Shown here: one piece after another, positions 14,291 through 23,662 of the stretch
How positions within the stretch are numbered: position 1 is the first letter of the stretch
How the letters are laid out: every line of letters begins with the position of its first letter
Source: Immundisolibacter cernigliae
GTDB taxonomy: Bacteria > Pseudomonadota > Gammaproteobacteria > Immundisolibacterales > Immundisolibacteraceae
Assembly (NCBI RefSeq): GCF_001697225.1
Contig: NZ_CP014671.1
Coordinates: 2,170,001-2,234,000 of the forward strand
Length of the DNA stretch: 64,000 nucleotides
Direction of reading: 5' to 3'
Made by a program: the position numbers and the translations under genes
The notes under the pieces: model-generated
The model's input: only the letters and a program-made list of their open reading frames with translations
What the model was told of the DNA's origin: nothing
The model's database searches: none

Positions 14291-15598
14291 ATGTCCCCGA
14301 AAGAATTCGCCGCCCGCCGCCGCGCCCTGATGCAGCAGATGGACGGCGGCATCGCCATCGTCCCGACCAACCCGCACCACCTGCGCAACCGCGACACGGA
14401 GTTTCCGTTTCGCCCGGATAGCGATTTCCAGTACCTGACCGGCTTTGCCGAGCCCGAGGCGGTGGCGGTGCTGATCCCGGGCCGGCCGCAGGGTGAGTAC
14501 ATCCTGTTCTGCCGCGAGCGCGACCCGGCCAAGGAAACCTGGACCGGCCGCCGCGCCGGGCCGGAAGGTGCGCGCGAGCACTTCGGCGCCGACGACGCGT
14601 TCCCGATCGCGGATCTCGACGACATCATGCCGGGCCTGCTGGAGAACCGCGGCAAGGTGTTCTACAGCCTGGGCGCGCACGGCGAGTTCGATCAGCGCGT
14701 GCTCGGCTGGGTCAACAGCCTGCGCAGCAAGAGCCGCGCCGGTGTGCACGTACCCAGCGAGTTTGTGGACCTGGGTCATCTGCTGCACGACCTGCGCCTG
14801 TTCAAGAGCGCGGCCGAGATGAAGGTGATGCGCCGCGCGGCCGACATCTCCGCCGCCGCTCACTGCCGCGCCATGCGCGTGTGCCGGCCGGGCATGTGGG
14901 AGTACCAGATCGAGGCCGAGCTGCGGCACGAGTTCATCCGCGAGGGCGCGCGCCTGCCGGCCTACGAGCCGATCGTCGGCGGCGGCGCCAACGGTTGCAT
15001 CCTGCATTACGTGGAAAACAACGCCCGCCTGAACGACGGCGAGCTGCTGCTGATCGACGCCGGCTGCGAGCTGGACTGCTACGCCGCCGACATCACGCGC
15101 ACCTTCCCCATCAACGGCCGCTTCAGCCCGGAGCAGAAGGCCCTGTACGAGATCGTGCTGGACGCCCAGTACGCCGCCATCGACAAGGTGCGCCCCGGCA
15201 ACCACTGGAACGAACCGCACGAGGCGGCGGTGGAGGTGCTGACCGCCGGCCTGCTGCGCCTGGGCATCCTCAAGGGCGAGCTCAAACAACTGATCGAGGA
15301 AGGCGCCTACCGGCCCATGTACATGCACCGCACCGGCCACTGGCTGGGCATGGACGTGCACGACGTGGGCGAGTACAAGCTCGGCGACGCCTGGCGGGTG
15401 TTCGAGCCGGGCATGGTCACCACGGTCGAGCCGGGGCTGTACATCGCTGCCGGCACGCCGGGAGTGGCAAAAAAGTGGTGGAACATCGGCATCCGCATCG
15501 AGGACAACGTGCTGGTCACCCGCCGCGGGCACGAGATCACCACCGGTGGCGTGCCCAAGACGGTGGCCGACATCGAAGCCCTGATGGCCGCCGCGTGA
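14291..15598 (+). CDS. pepP: Xaa-Pro aminopeptidase P
   Basis: Cytoplasmic metallopeptidase that removes N-terminal residues preceding proline. The 435-residue protein has the N-terminal domain (RRALMQQMDGGIAIVPTN, DSDFQYLTGF) and a C-terminal M24 pita-bread domain. Metal ligands are visible in LIDAGCELDCYAADITRTFP, GHWLGMDVHD, TVEPGLY and GIRIEDN. The ATG at 14291 gives the family start. It overlaps ubiH by 4 bp (GTGA), as in the pepP-ubiH-ubiI operon of enteric bacteria. Confidence 0.97.
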   Translation: MSPKEFAARRRALMQQMDGGIAIVPTNPHHLRNRDTEFPFRPDSDFQYLTGFAEPEAVAVLIPGRPQGEYILFCRERDPAKETWTGRRAGPEGAREHFGADDAFPIADLDDIMPGLLENRGKVFYSLGAHGEFDQRVLGWVNSLRSKSRAGVHVPSEFVDLGHLLHDLRLFKSAAEMKVMRRAADISAAAHCRAMRVCRPGMWEYQIEAELRHEFIREGARLPAYEPIVGGGANGCILHYVENNARLNDGELLLIDAGCELDCYAADITRTFPINGRFSPEQKALYEIVLDAQYAAIDKVRPGNHWNEPHEAAVEVLTAGLLRLGILKGELKQLIEEGAYRPMYMHRTGHWLGMDVHDVGEYKLGDAWRVFEPGMVTTVEPGLYIAAGTPGVAKKWWNIGIRIEDNVLVTRRGHEITTGGVPKTVADIEALMAAA

Positions 15599-16806
15599 GC
15601 ACCGACTGCGATGTGCTGATTGCCGGCGCCGGGCCGGCCGGCGCGGCGCTGGCCTGTGCGCTGGCGCCGCTGCCGCTGCGCGTGTGGCTGGTCGATGCCG
15701 CGCCGCCACCGGCGCCCGGGCAGCCGGATCGGCGCGCCCTGGCGCTGGGTCTGGGCAGCCAGCGCATCCTGCAGGGCCTTGGCGTGTGGTCGGCACTGGC
15801 GCCGCAGGCGGCGCCGATCGCGCGGCTGGAAGTCACCGAAAAAGGCTGGCCGGGCGTGACCCGTATGGCGGCGGCGGATGTCCGCGCACCGGCGCTCGGT
15901 TGGGTGGTGGGCGATCTGGTCCTGCAGCGCGCCCTGCTGGCGCGTGTCGCCGAAACTGCGGTGATGTGCCGCGCGGCGGCGGTGACCGCGCTGGCGCCGC
16001 GCGCCGGCGCGCTCGGCGTCACCCTGACCGGCCCCGATGGGGACACCGCGGTCAGCACGCGCCTGCTGGTGGCGGCCGACGGCAGCGACTCGACCGTGTG
16101 TCGGCTGGCCGGCCTGCCCCGGCGGGCGCGCCAGATTCAGGACAGCGTGCTGCTGGCGCAGCTGAGCACCGATCGGCCGCACGCCGGCACGGCGCACGAA
16201 CGCTTCGCCGCCAGCGGCCCGATGGCGCTGCTGCCCGGTGCCGGGGCGGGCGACTACACGCTGGTCTGGACTCTGCCGCACGAGCGCGCCGACGACCTGG
16301 CCGCGCTTCCGACGCAGCATCTGACGCCGATTGCGCAGGAGGCCTTCGGCTGGCGGGCCGGCAAGTTTCTTGGCCTGTCGAATCCACGCAGCGTGCGCCT
16401 GGCCGAGAGCTGGCTCGTGCAGGCGACCGGCGAGCGGGTGCTGGCCATCGGCAACGCCGCCAACACGCTGCACCCGATCGCCGCGCAGGGCTTCAACCTC
16501 GGGCTGCGCGACGTGGCGGAGGTGGCCGGGCTGCTGGCCGCAGCGGTGGCGGGCGAGGCTGATCCGGGCGCTGCCAGTCTGTTGGCGGCGTATCAGCGTG
16601 CGCGCCAGGCTGACTGGCGGCAGTTGCGGCAGGTCACCGGCTGGTTGCCGCGGCTGTTCGAGAACCCGGCCCCGCCGCTGGCGGGCGCCCGTGGTCTGGG
16701 CCTGGCGGCACTGGACCTGCTGGCCCCAGTCAAGCGGCGTTTGATGACGCGCGCCATGGGCCTGGGCGGCGCGCAAAACCGCCTGCAACGCGGCAGCTGG
16801 CCATGA
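15595..16806 (+). CDS. ubiH: 2-octaprenyl-6-methoxyphenol hydroxylase-like FAD monooxygenase (UbiH)
   Basis: FAD-dependent hydroxylase of ubiquinone synthesis, 403 residues. It has the dinucleotide fold VLIAGAGPAGAALA at the N-terminus, the middle motif LVAADGSDSTV near 160, and the second FAD motif IGNAANTLHPIAAQGFNLGLRD, where Asn replaces the usual Asp of GDAAH, as in many UbiH proteins. The GTG start at 15595 overlaps the pepP stop, and its own stop overlaps the next gene by 4 bp. UbiH is assigned by the operon order pepP-ubiH-ubiI. Confidence 0.9.
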   Translation: MSTDCDVLIAGAGPAGAALACALAPLPLRVWLVDAAPPPAPGQPDRRALALGLGSQRILQGLGVWSALAPQAAPIARLEVTEKGWPGVTRMAAADVRAPALGWVVGDLVLQRALLARVAETAVMCRAAAVTALAPRAGALGVTLTGPDGDTAVSTRLLVAADGSDSTVCRLAGLPRRARQIQDSVLLAQLSTDRPHAGTAHERFAASGPMALLPGAGAGDYTLVWTLPHERADDLAALPTQHLTPIAQEAFGWRAGKFLGLSNPRSVRLAESWLVQATGERVLAIGNAANTLHPIAAQGFNLGLRDVAEVAGLLAAAVAGEADPGAASLLAAYQRARQADWRQLRQVTGWLPRLFENPAPPLAGARGLGLAALDLLAPVKRRLMTRAMGLGGAQNRLQRGSWP

Positions 16807-17996
16807 GCGACTGCGAGGTGCTGATCGTGGGCGCCGGCATCACCGGCACCACACTGGCGCTGGCGCTGGCCGATGCGGGGGTCGCGGTCACGGTGCTGGA
16901 CCGGGAGGCGGCCCCGTCGCTGCCGGCGCCGGGACAGCCGCTCGACGTGCGCGTCAGCGCCATCCACGCCGCGGCCGTCGGCCTGCTGGAGCGCCTGGGC
17001 GCCTGGCCGCTTTTGCCTGCGGCCTGCCGGGCGCCGTTCGGCCGCATCCAGGTGTGGGACGCCGCTTCGGTTGGCAGCATCCGCTTCGACAGCGCGGAAA
17101 TCGGCCAGCCGTGGCTGGGCTCGATTACCGAGAACCGGGCCCTGGTTGCCGCGCTGCACGCGCGCCTGGCCGAGCTGCCGGCGGCGCGCGTGCTCGCCCC
17201 TGCCTTGCTGGATGACTGGGAGGTCCGGGCGGACCGGGCGATCGTGCGCCTTGGCGATGGCCGCGAACTGACGGCGCGCTTGCTGGTTGGCGCCGACGGC
17301 AGGGCCTCGCCGCTGCGCCTGCGGGCCGGGATCGGCGCCAGTGCCGACGATTTTGGGCAATGCGCCCTGGTCGCTCATGTCGCCACCGAGCGCCCGCACG
17401 CCGACACCGCCCGCCAGCGTTTCTTAGCCACCGGACCGCTGGCCTTTCTGCCGCTGGCCGATGGCCGCTGCTCGATCGTCTGGTCCACCACGCCGCCCGA
17501 GGCGCAGCGCCTGGCGGCACTGCCGGCGGGCGAGTTCATGCAGGAACTGGGGCTTGCCTTCGAGCACCGCCTGGGCGAGATCACCGCCATCGGCGAGCGG
17601 GCTGTCATCCCGCTGCGTGGGCTGGAAGCGAGCCGTTACGTCGGGCCGCGGCTGGCGCTGATCGGCGACGCGGCGCATGTGGTGCATCCGATGGCCGGTC
17701 TGGGAGCCAATCTGGGCATCGGCGACGCGGCGGCGCTGGCGCGAGTGGTGATCGCCGCCCTGCACGGCGGGCGCGATCCGGGGCTCCTCCAGACGCTGCG
17801 TCCTTACGAGCGGGCGCGGCGCAGCCAGAATCTGCCGGTGGTGCAGGCCATCGTCGGCTTGCACCGGCTGTTCACAGCGGGTGCGTCGCCGCTGCGCGCC
17901 CTGCGCGGCGCGGGGCTGCTGGCGGTGGACCGGGCAGGTCCGCTCAAGCGGCTGCTGACGACGGCGGCCTGCGGCCTGGCGGACGGGGCATTCTGA
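16803..17996 (+). CDS. ubiI: UbiI/VisC-family FAD-dependent ubiquinone hydroxylase
   Basis: A 397-residue paralogue of the preceding enzyme. It has VLIVGAGITGTTLALALADAG at the N-terminus, LLVGADGRASPLR near 160, and the canonical second FAD motif LIGDAAHVVHPMAGLGANLGIGD near 285. It is predicted to hydroxylate the ubiquinone ring at C5 or a neighbouring position; UbiI and UbiF cannot be separated by eye. It is the last gene of the pepP operon and converges on lipB 22 bp away. Confidence 0.9.
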   Translation: MSDCEVLIVGAGITGTTLALALADAGVAVTVLDREAAPSLPAPGQPLDVRVSAIHAAAVGLLERLGAWPLLPAACRAPFGRIQVWDAASVGSIRFDSAEIGQPWLGSITENRALVAALHARLAELPAARVLAPALLDDWEVRADRAIVRLGDGRELTARLLVGADGRASPLRLRAGIGASADDFGQCALVAHVATERPHADTARQRFLATGPLAFLPLADGRCSIVWSTTPPEAQRLAALPAGEFMQELGLAFEHRLGEITAIGERAVIPLRGLEASRYVGPRLALIGDAAHVVHPMAGLGANLGIGDAAALARVVIAALHGGRDPGLLQTLRPYERARRSQNLPVVQAIVGLHRLFTAGASPLRALRGAGLLAVDRAGPLKRLLTTAACGLADGAF

Positions 17997-18018
17997 TTGA
18001 GCGGGCCGACTGCACCGG

Positions 18019-18645
18019 TCAGTCGGACAGCTGCCGGCCAAGTAGCCCGGCCAAAGTGCTGGCCAGGCACTCGCCGATCCGCTGCGGGTCCGCAGCGGCC
18101 GGCGCCAGGGTGCGCAGGTCCGTGACCGCGAGCCCGGGGTAGCCACAGGGGTTGATGCGCTCGAAGGGGGTCAGGTCCATGGCCACGTTCAGGCTCAGGC
18201 CGTGGTAGCAACAAGCCCTGCGTATGCGAAGCCCCAGCGCGGCGATCTTGGCGCCCGCCACGTACACGCCCGGCGCACCGGCGCGCCGTTCACCGGCAAG
18301 GCCCAGTGGGGCAAGAAGATCGATGACCGTCTGCTCCAGCGTGGTGACCAGCGCCTTGATGCCAATGTCGGCGCGTTTCAGATCGAGCAGCGTGTACAGC
18401 ACGACTTGCCCCGGTCCGTGGTAGGTGACCTGGCCGCCGCGGTCGCAGCGCACGACCGGGATGTCGCCGGCGTCCAGCACGTGTTCGGGTTTGCCGGCCA
18501 AACCCAGCGTGAACACCGGCGGGTGCTGCACCAGCCACAGCTCGTCAGAGGTGTCCGCCTCGCGGCGGTCGGTGAAGTCCTGCATGGCGACCAGACAGGC
18601 GGCGTAATCCACCCGCCCCAGCCGGCGCAGGCGCAGCGCGCTCAC
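18019..18645 (-). CDS. lipB: Octanoyltransferase LipB
   Basis: Transfers octanoyl from acyl carrier protein to lipoyl-dependent enzymes. The 208-residue length is typical. Motifs are [19 protein letters not shown], the catalytic Lys in [12 protein letters not shown] and the catalytic Cys in [10 protein letters not shown]. The GTG start at 18645 overlaps the stop of the upstream aminotransferase by 4 bp. It is the last gene of the cell-wall operon chain, as near dacA in many proteobacteria. Confidence 0.95.
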   Translation of the reverse strand: MSALRLRRLGRVDYAACLVAMQDFTDRREADTSDELWLVQHPPVFTLGLAGKPEHVLDAGDIPVVRCDRGGQVTYHGPGQVVLYTLLDLKRADIGIKALVTTLEQTVIDLLAPLGLAGERRAGAPGVYVAGAKIAALGLRIRRACCYHGLSLNVAMDLTPFERINPCGYPGLAVTDLRTLAPAAADPQRIGECLASTLAGLLGRQLSD

Positions 18646-19517
18646 TGGGCGCGCAGGTCGGCCTTGAAGGCCTGGTAGGCGTCCCACACCCGCCGCCAGA
18701 CCGGACCCGGCTGGCCGTCGCCGACCGGCGCGCCGTCGAGCTGCGTGACCGCCAGCACTTCCTTGGTGGAGCTCGACAGCCAGATCTCGTCGGCCGCCAG
18801 CAGTTCCTTCAGGCGCAGCGGCCGCTCGTCGACCCGCAGGTCGACCTGCGCCGCCAGTTCCAGTACCAGGTCGCGGGTGATGCCGTGCAGCAGCCAGTTG
18901 CTGGGCGGCGGCGTGACCACCGCGCCATCGATGACGACGAACACGTTGGCGGCGGCGCCTTCGGTGACCCAGCGCCCGCGATGCAGGATGGCTTCGTCGG
19001 CGCCGGCGTCGATGGCCTGCTGGCGCAGCATGGCCGCGCCCTGCAGCGAGATCGACTTGATCTGGCACCACTGCCAGCGGATGTCGGCCAGGCTGACGGC
19101 TTTCAGGCCCCGCTCGACCTGATTGGTCGGCACCGGCTTGAGTGCGCGCGGCATGGCGAACACGGTCGGCGGGCAGTCCGGAAAGGCATGATCGCGCGGC
19201 GCCACGCCACGGGTGACCTGCAGGTAAATGGACGCATCGCCGCCGCCGTGGCGGCTGAGCAGTTCGGTCAGGATTTCCGCCCAGCGCTGGGCCGGGTACG
19301 GGTTGGCGATGCGCGCCTCGGCCAGACTGCGCTCCAGGCGCGCGATGTGTGCGTCAAGGCGCAGGTAATGCCCGCCGTAGGCAGGGATTACCTCGTATAC
19401 GCCATCGCCGTAGATGAAGCCGCGGTCCAGCGGATGCACGCGCGCCTGCGACAGCGGCACGAAAGCGTCGTCGAAATAAACCGGAATGTCGGCCTCGTTC
19501 GGCAGCGCTGAGGCCAC
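18642..19517 (-). CDS. dat: D-amino acid aminotransferase (class IV PLP enzyme)
   Basis: PLP enzyme that interconverts D-alanine and D-glutamate, feeding peptidoglycan. The 291-residue protein shows [18 protein letters not shown], the PLP lysine in [10 protein letters not shown] near residue 148, and [10 protein letters not shown]. Its place between dacA and lipB matches pseudomonads. Branched-chain aminotransferase or aminodeoxychorismate lyase are related alternatives, but the sequence and context favour D-AAT. Confidence 0.9.
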   Translation of the reverse strand: MASALPNEADIPVYFDDAFVPLSQARVHPLDRGFIYGDGVYEVIPAYGGHYLRLDAHIARLERSLAEARIANPYPAQRWAEILTELLSRHGGGDASIYLQVTRGVAPRDHAFPDCPPTVFAMPRALKPVPTNQVERGLKAVSLADIRWQWCQIKSISLQGAAMLRQQAIDAGADEAILHRGRWVTEGAAANVFVVIDGAVVTPPPSNWLLHGITRDLVLELAAQVDLRVDERPLRLKELLAADEIWLSSSTKEVLAVTQLDGAPVGDGQPGPVWRRVWDAYQAFKADLRAQ

Positions 19518-19521
19518 CGCC

Positions 19522-20670
19522 TTACTCCTGCCACCACAGGCGGGCGGCGTCGATGGCGCGCCTGAAGATGTTGCCCTCGCCGACGTCGGCCAGCGCCACC
19601 AGCGGGCGCTCCATCAGAACCTCGTCGCCGAGCTTCACCCGCAGCGTGCCCTGCGCCGAGCCCTTGGCCACCGGTGCGGTCAGGCGCGGGGCCACTTCCA
19701 CCGAGGCGGCCAGTTCGGCGTACTTGCCGCGCGGCACGGTGATGTAGGCATCCTCGGCCAGACCGAGCGGCACCGAGCTCTCCTGCCCGCCGAACACCGG
19801 CGCGTCGGTGCGTTTCTCGCCGGCCGGATAGAGGCGGTGGGTCTCGTAGAAGCGAAAACCCCAGTTAAACAGCGCCTGCGCTTCCTGGAAGCGCGAGCGG
19901 TCGCTGGCGCTGCCCATGATGACCGCGATCAGGCGCATGTCCTCGCGCTGGGCGGAGGTCACCAGGCAGTAGCCGGCGGCCTCGGTGTAGCCGGTCTTGA
20001 GGCCATCGACGCTCTTGTCCCAGAACAACAGCCGGTTGCGGTTCGGCTGGGTGATGTTGTTCCAGGTGAAGGACTTGAGCGCGTACCAGGGGTAGTAATC
20101 GGGGAAATCGCGAATGGTGGCCGCCGCCAGGTGCGCCATGTCGAGCGGGCTGGAGTAGTGATCGTCCGCCGGCAGGCCGTGCGAGTTCACGAAATGGGTT
20201 TGCGTGAGTCCGAGCCGCTTGGCGTGGGCGTTCATCAGGTCGGCAAAGGCCGTCTCGGTGCCGGCCATGTGCTCGGCCAGCGCCAGCGTGGCGTCGTTGC
20301 CGGACTGCGTCAGCACGCCGTGCACCAGCACCTCGACCGGCACCGGCTTGGCCGGGTCGATGAAGCTGCGCGAACCGCCGGTGCGCCAGGCCTCGGCGCT
20401 GATGGTGATTTCCTCGTCCAGCTTGAGCTCGCCTTTCTTGAGCGCATCGAAGGCCACATAGGCGGTCATGATCTTGGTCAGGCTGGCCGGCGGTTGCGGC
20501 ACTTCCGGGTCCTTGGCGGTCAGTATCTGGCCGGTGTGGTAGTCGTACAGCAGGTAGCTGCGGGCCCCCAGCTGCGGGGCGCTGGGCACCGGTACCGGCG
20601 CCGCGGTGGCGGCGGCCGTCAGAAACATCAGGCCGAACGCGCGGCGGACAAGGGCATATCTGGATTGCAT
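19522..20670 (-). CDS. dacA: D-alanyl-D-alanine carboxypeptidase (PBP5/6 type)
   Basis: Periplasmic low-molecular-weight penicillin-binding protein that trims the fifth D-Ala of stem peptides. It has an N-terminal signal peptide (about 1-24), SxxK at Ser63-Lys66 (SLTKIM), SGN at 123-125 and KTG at 225-227. A C-terminal domain (PVFGGQESSVPLGLAEDAY onward) ends in a probable membrane-associating helix. The 382-residue length is normal. It ends 4 bp before the aminotransferase gene. Confidence 0.97.
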   Translation of the reverse strand: MQSRYALVRRAFGLMFLTAAATAAPVPVPSAPQLGARSYLLYDYHTGQILTAKDPEVPQPPASLTKIMTAYVAFDALKKGELKLDEEITISAEAWRTGGSRSFIDPAKPVPVEVLVHGVLTQSGNDATLALAEHMAGTETAFADLMNAHAKRLGLTQTHFVNSHGLPADDHYSSPLDMAHLAAATIRDFPDYYPWYALKSFTWNNITQPNRNRLLFWDKSVDGLKTGYTEAAGYCLVTSAQREDMRLIAVIMGSASDRSRFQEAQALFNWGFRFYETHRLYPAGEKRTDAPVFGGQESSVPLGLAEDAYITVPRGKYAELAASVEVAPRLTAPVAKGSAQGTLRVKLGDEVLMERPLVALADVGEGNIFRRAIDAARLWWQE

Positions 20671-20767
20671 GGTGACTCTTGGATAAGTGAATGGCCGCTG
20701 CCGGTGGGAGGCAACTGGCCGGCGAAAGCAGTGTTATGGATCCGGAAATCCTGACGATGTCGGTGAA

Positions 20768-21616
20768 TCAGGGCGCCGGCAGGCGCAGGGCCGACAGGCC
20801 GAGCGCCCCCAGTCGGGCGACGGTCTGTTCCACCAGCGCCTGCGGCAGCGGGCCGACCCGCACCCGGTGCAGCCAGCGATTGTCGCTGTTGGCCGGCTGC
20901 ACGCTGACCGGCGCCAGCGCCTCGCCGCGCAGGCGATTGGCCAGGCGCTGCGCGGCAACAGCCTCGCCAAAGGCGCCGACCTGCAGGTAGACCGCGTCGG
21001 TCGGCAGTGGTTGCGCGCCCGGCGATGCGCTGGCCGTGATGACCGCCGGCGCCGACGATCCGCCCGGCAGCACAGCGCGCACCTCGACCGGTCCGCTGCC
21101 GTGGCCGACCAGGCCCAGCTTGGCCGCGGCCACGTAGGACAGATCGATCAGCCGGCCGCGCCTGAACGGTCCGCGGTCGTTGATTCTAACGACCACGCTG
21201 CGGCCGTTGGCCAGATGCGTGACCCGCGCGTAGCTCGGAATCGGCAGGGTCGGGTGCGCGGCGGTCATGGCGAGCATGTCGTAACGCTCGCCGTTGGCGG
21301 TCGGGCGGCCGTCGAACTCGCGTCCGTACCAGCTGGCGATGCCGCGCGCCTGGTAGCCGGCGGCGCTGGCCAGCGGCCGGAACGCGACGCCTTCGACCTC
21401 ATACGGGCGCAGGCACGGCTGGCACAGGGCTTCGGCGCGCGGCACCGCATCGGGGATGGCGTCGATGTCCACCGCCGTGGTCGGCGGGCCGTCCTTGCGG
21501 TAGTCCGGCCCGGGCCGGCTACCGGGACCGGCGCAGCCGGCCAGAAGCAGCACCAGCAGCAGCGCCAGCCAGCCGGCGGCGGCATGGGGTTCAGGGTGAG
21601 GCCGGGTGCTGCGCAC
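20768..21616 (-). CDS. rlpA: Septal ring lytic transglycosylase RlpA, lipoprotein
   Basis: Outer-membrane lipoprotein that cleaves denuded glycan strands at the septum. The lipobox LLAGC places the acylated Cys at residue 28. A double-psi beta-barrel domain follows (GIASWYGREFDGRPTANGE, then VVVRINDRGPF). A C-terminal SPOR domain (VYLQVGAFGEAVAAQRLANRL) targets septal glycan. The start is a GTG at 21616 inside the 3' end of mltB; no closer in-frame ATG is available. 282 residues. Confidence 0.93.
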   Translation of the reverse strand: MRSTRPHPEPHAAAGWLALLLVLLLAGCAGPGSRPGPDYRKDGPPTTAVDIDAIPDAVPRAEALCQPCLRPYEVEGVAFRPLASAAGYQARGIASWYGREFDGRPTANGERYDMLAMTAAHPTLPIPSYARVTHLANGRSVVVRINDRGPFRRGRLIDLSYVAAAKLGLVGHGSGPVEVRAVLPGGSSAPAVITASASPGAQPLPTDAVYLQVGAFGEAVAAQRLANRLRGEALAPVSVQPANSDNRWLHRVRVGPLPQALVEQTVARLGALGLSALRLPAP

Positions 21617-22568
21617 CGATGGCTGCCGCCAGTTGCGTGACCGCCATCGCGTACAGCGCGCTGTGGTTGTAGCGGGTGATGGCGTAGAAATTCTGGAAGC
21701 CCAGGTGGTATTCGTCCCCCTGCTCGGCCTCCAGGCGAATCAGCGCTGCCTTGCGTGTGCCAGGCGCGGCCCCAGGGGCGCTGACGCCCCCGGCAAGCAG
21801 CTGGCTTACGGTGTGCTTCAGGGCCGGATCGGTCCCGCCCAGGCTGGCCGCGGCGGGCGTTGCCGTGGCCGCAGCGGTGATCGGCTGGCCCGCTTCCCAG
21901 CCGTGGCGGCGCAGGTAATTGGCCACGCTGCCGATGGCGTCGGCCGGGCTGCCGAGCAGGTCGCGCCGGCCGTCCTGGTCGAAATCCACCGCGTAGGCGC
22001 GGTAGCTCGACGGGATGAACTGCGGCAGACCCAGCGCGCCGGCATAGGAGCCGTTCAGGCCGGCCAGGTCCAGCCGCTCCTCGCGGCCCAGCAGCAGCAG
22101 TTCGCGCAGTTCGCGGCCAAAGAAAGCACTGCGCGGCAGGCCGGCGATGGTCAGCGTGGTCAGCGCGTCGAGCGCCCGGTAGCGACCGGTGACGGCGCCG
22201 TAACGGGTCTCCACGCCGATGATGGCGGTGATGATCGATGCCGGCACGCCGTGTTCGCGCTCGGCCCGTGCCAGCAGCGCGGCGTGCTCGTTCCAGAAGG
22301 CCACGCCGCCGTCGATGCGCTGCTGGGTCAGGAAGATCGGCCGATAGCGGTGCCAGGGCATCTTCTCGGCCGGGCGGGTGATGGCGTCGATGATGCTCTG
22401 GTGGAACTGCGTGCCCGCCAGCAGGCGCTCGACATCGGCCCGCGCGAAACCGTCCTGGCTGACCAGGGTATCGATCAGGGCCTGCAGGGGCGGATGTTCG
22501 GCCAGCGGCACGGCCGGGGCCGGCGCGGCGCTGCCCAGCGCCAGCAGCAGGGCGGCCAGGCGCCTCAT
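21591..22568 (-). CDS. mltB: Membrane-bound lytic murein transglycosylase B
   Basis: GH103 lytic transglycosylase that cleaves the MurNAc-GlcNAc bond with anhydro-muramyl formation. It has a short N-terminal signal (MRRLAALLLALGSAAPAPA), the catalytic Glu in IIGVETRYGAVTG, and the family motifs YAGALGLPQFIPSSYR and DFDQDGRRDLL. No lipobox Cys is seen, so it is probably periplasmic, not lipid-anchored. The ATG at 22568 overlaps the rodA stop by 4 bp; a GTG nine bases earlier is possible. Confidence 0.95.
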   Translation of the reverse strand: MRRLAALLLALGSAAPAPAVPLAEHPPLQALIDTLVSQDGFARADVERLLAGTQFHQSIIDAITRPAEKMPWHRYRPIFLTQQRIDGGVAFWNEHAALLARAEREHGVPASIITAIIGVETRYGAVTGRYRALDALTTLTIAGLPRSAFFGRELRELLLLGREERLDLAGLNGSYAGALGLPQFIPSSYRAYAVDFDQDGRRDLLGSPADAIGSVANYLRRHGWEAGQPITAAATATPAAASLGGTDPALKHTVSQLLAGGVSAPGAAPGTRKAALIRLEAEQGDEYHLGFQNFYAITRYNHSALYAMAVTQLAAAIGAQHPASP

Positions 22569-23662
22569 GCCGGCCACAGTTTGCGGTGGGCGCGGATGCC
22601 CATGAGCATGCCGAACCCGAGCATCAGGGTAACCATCGAAGTACCTCCATAGCTGACCAGCGGCAGCGGTACGCCGACCACCGGGAGCACGCCGCTGACC
22701 ATGCCGATATTGACCACGACATAAACGAAAAACGTGGACATCAGCCCGCCGCCCAGCAGCCGGCCAAAACCGTCGCTGGCCTGCATGGCGATGTTCATGC
22801 CGCGGCCGATGATAAAGCCGTACAGCAGCAGCAGGCCGATGGCGCCCAGCAAGCCGAATTCCTCGCCGAACACGGCGAACACGAAGTCGGTGGCGCTCTC
22901 GGGCAGGAATTGCAGGCGCGTCTGCGTGCCTTCGAGCCAGCCCTTGCCGTAGAAACCGCCCGAGCCGATGGCGATCGTGGACTGGATGATGTGGTAGCCG
23001 GTGCCCAGCGGGTCGCGCTGCGGATCGAACAGGGTCAGCACCCGCTGGCGCTGGTAGTCATGCATGCCATATAGCCACATCAGCGGTGCAGCGGCAGCCG
23101 CCAGCCCTGTGAAAAGGCCGATCACCCGCCAGCTGAGGCCGGCCAAAAACAGCACCGACAAACCCGCTGCCGCCACCAGCAGCGAGGTGCCCAGATCCGG
23201 CTGAGCGGCGATCAGCAGCACCGGCAGGAGCGCCAGCGCGGCGCTGGCGACGACATCGCGTGCGGTTGGGGGCAGCGCGCGGTCGCTCAGATACCGCGCC
23301 GCCATCATCGGCACCGCCAGCTTGGCCAGCTCGGACGGCTGGAAGCGCAGGGGCCCCAGATCCAGCCAGCGCTGCGCGCCGTGGCCGATGGCGCCAATGG
23401 CGTCCACCACGATCAGCAGAATGATCGTCAGCAGGTAGAACGGCGCTGCCAGGCGCTGCAACCAGCCGACCGGCACCTGCGCCGCGACCAACAGCAGCAG
23501 CAGCCCGATTCCCACCCGAATGCCCTGACTCCTGGCCGCCGGCAGGGACTCGCCGCCGGCGCTGTAGGCGAGCATCAGGCCGACCGAGCACAGGCCCAGC
23601 AGGCCGACCAGCAGCGCCCAATCGACGTTGACCCGCCGCCAGGCGGTGATCCAGTCGCTCAT
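22565..23662 (-). CDS. rodA: Rod-shape SEDS peptidoglycan polymerase RodA
   Basis: Multi-pass inner-membrane glycosyltransferase of the elongasome, partner of PBP2. The 365-residue protein has about ten hydrophobic helices. Conserved SEDS segments are RFQPSELAKLAVPMMAARYL, QPDLGTSLLV, FLPESATDFVFAVFGEEFG and PLPLVSYGGTSM. The ATG at 23662 overlaps the PBP2 stop by 4 bp. The open frame continues upstream inside mrdA, but that translation is a shadow. Confidence 0.97.
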   Translation of the reverse strand: MSDWITAWRRVNVDWALLVGLLGLCSVGLMLAYSAGGESLPAARSQGIRVGIGLLLLLVAAQVPVGWLQRLAAPFYLLTIILLIVVDAIGAIGHGAQRWLDLGPLRFQPSELAKLAVPMMAARYLSDRALPPTARDVVASAALALLPVLLIAAQPDLGTSLLVAAAGLSVLFLAGLSWRVIGLFTGLAAAAAPLMWLYGMHDYQRQRVLTLFDPQRDPLGTGYHIIQSTIAIGSGGFYGKGWLEGTQTRLQFLPESATDFVFAVFGEEFGLLGAIGLLLLYGFIIGRGMNIAMQASDGFGRLLGGGLMSTFFVYVVVNIGMVSGVLPVVGVPLPLVSYGGTSMVTLMLGFGMLMGIRAHRKLWPA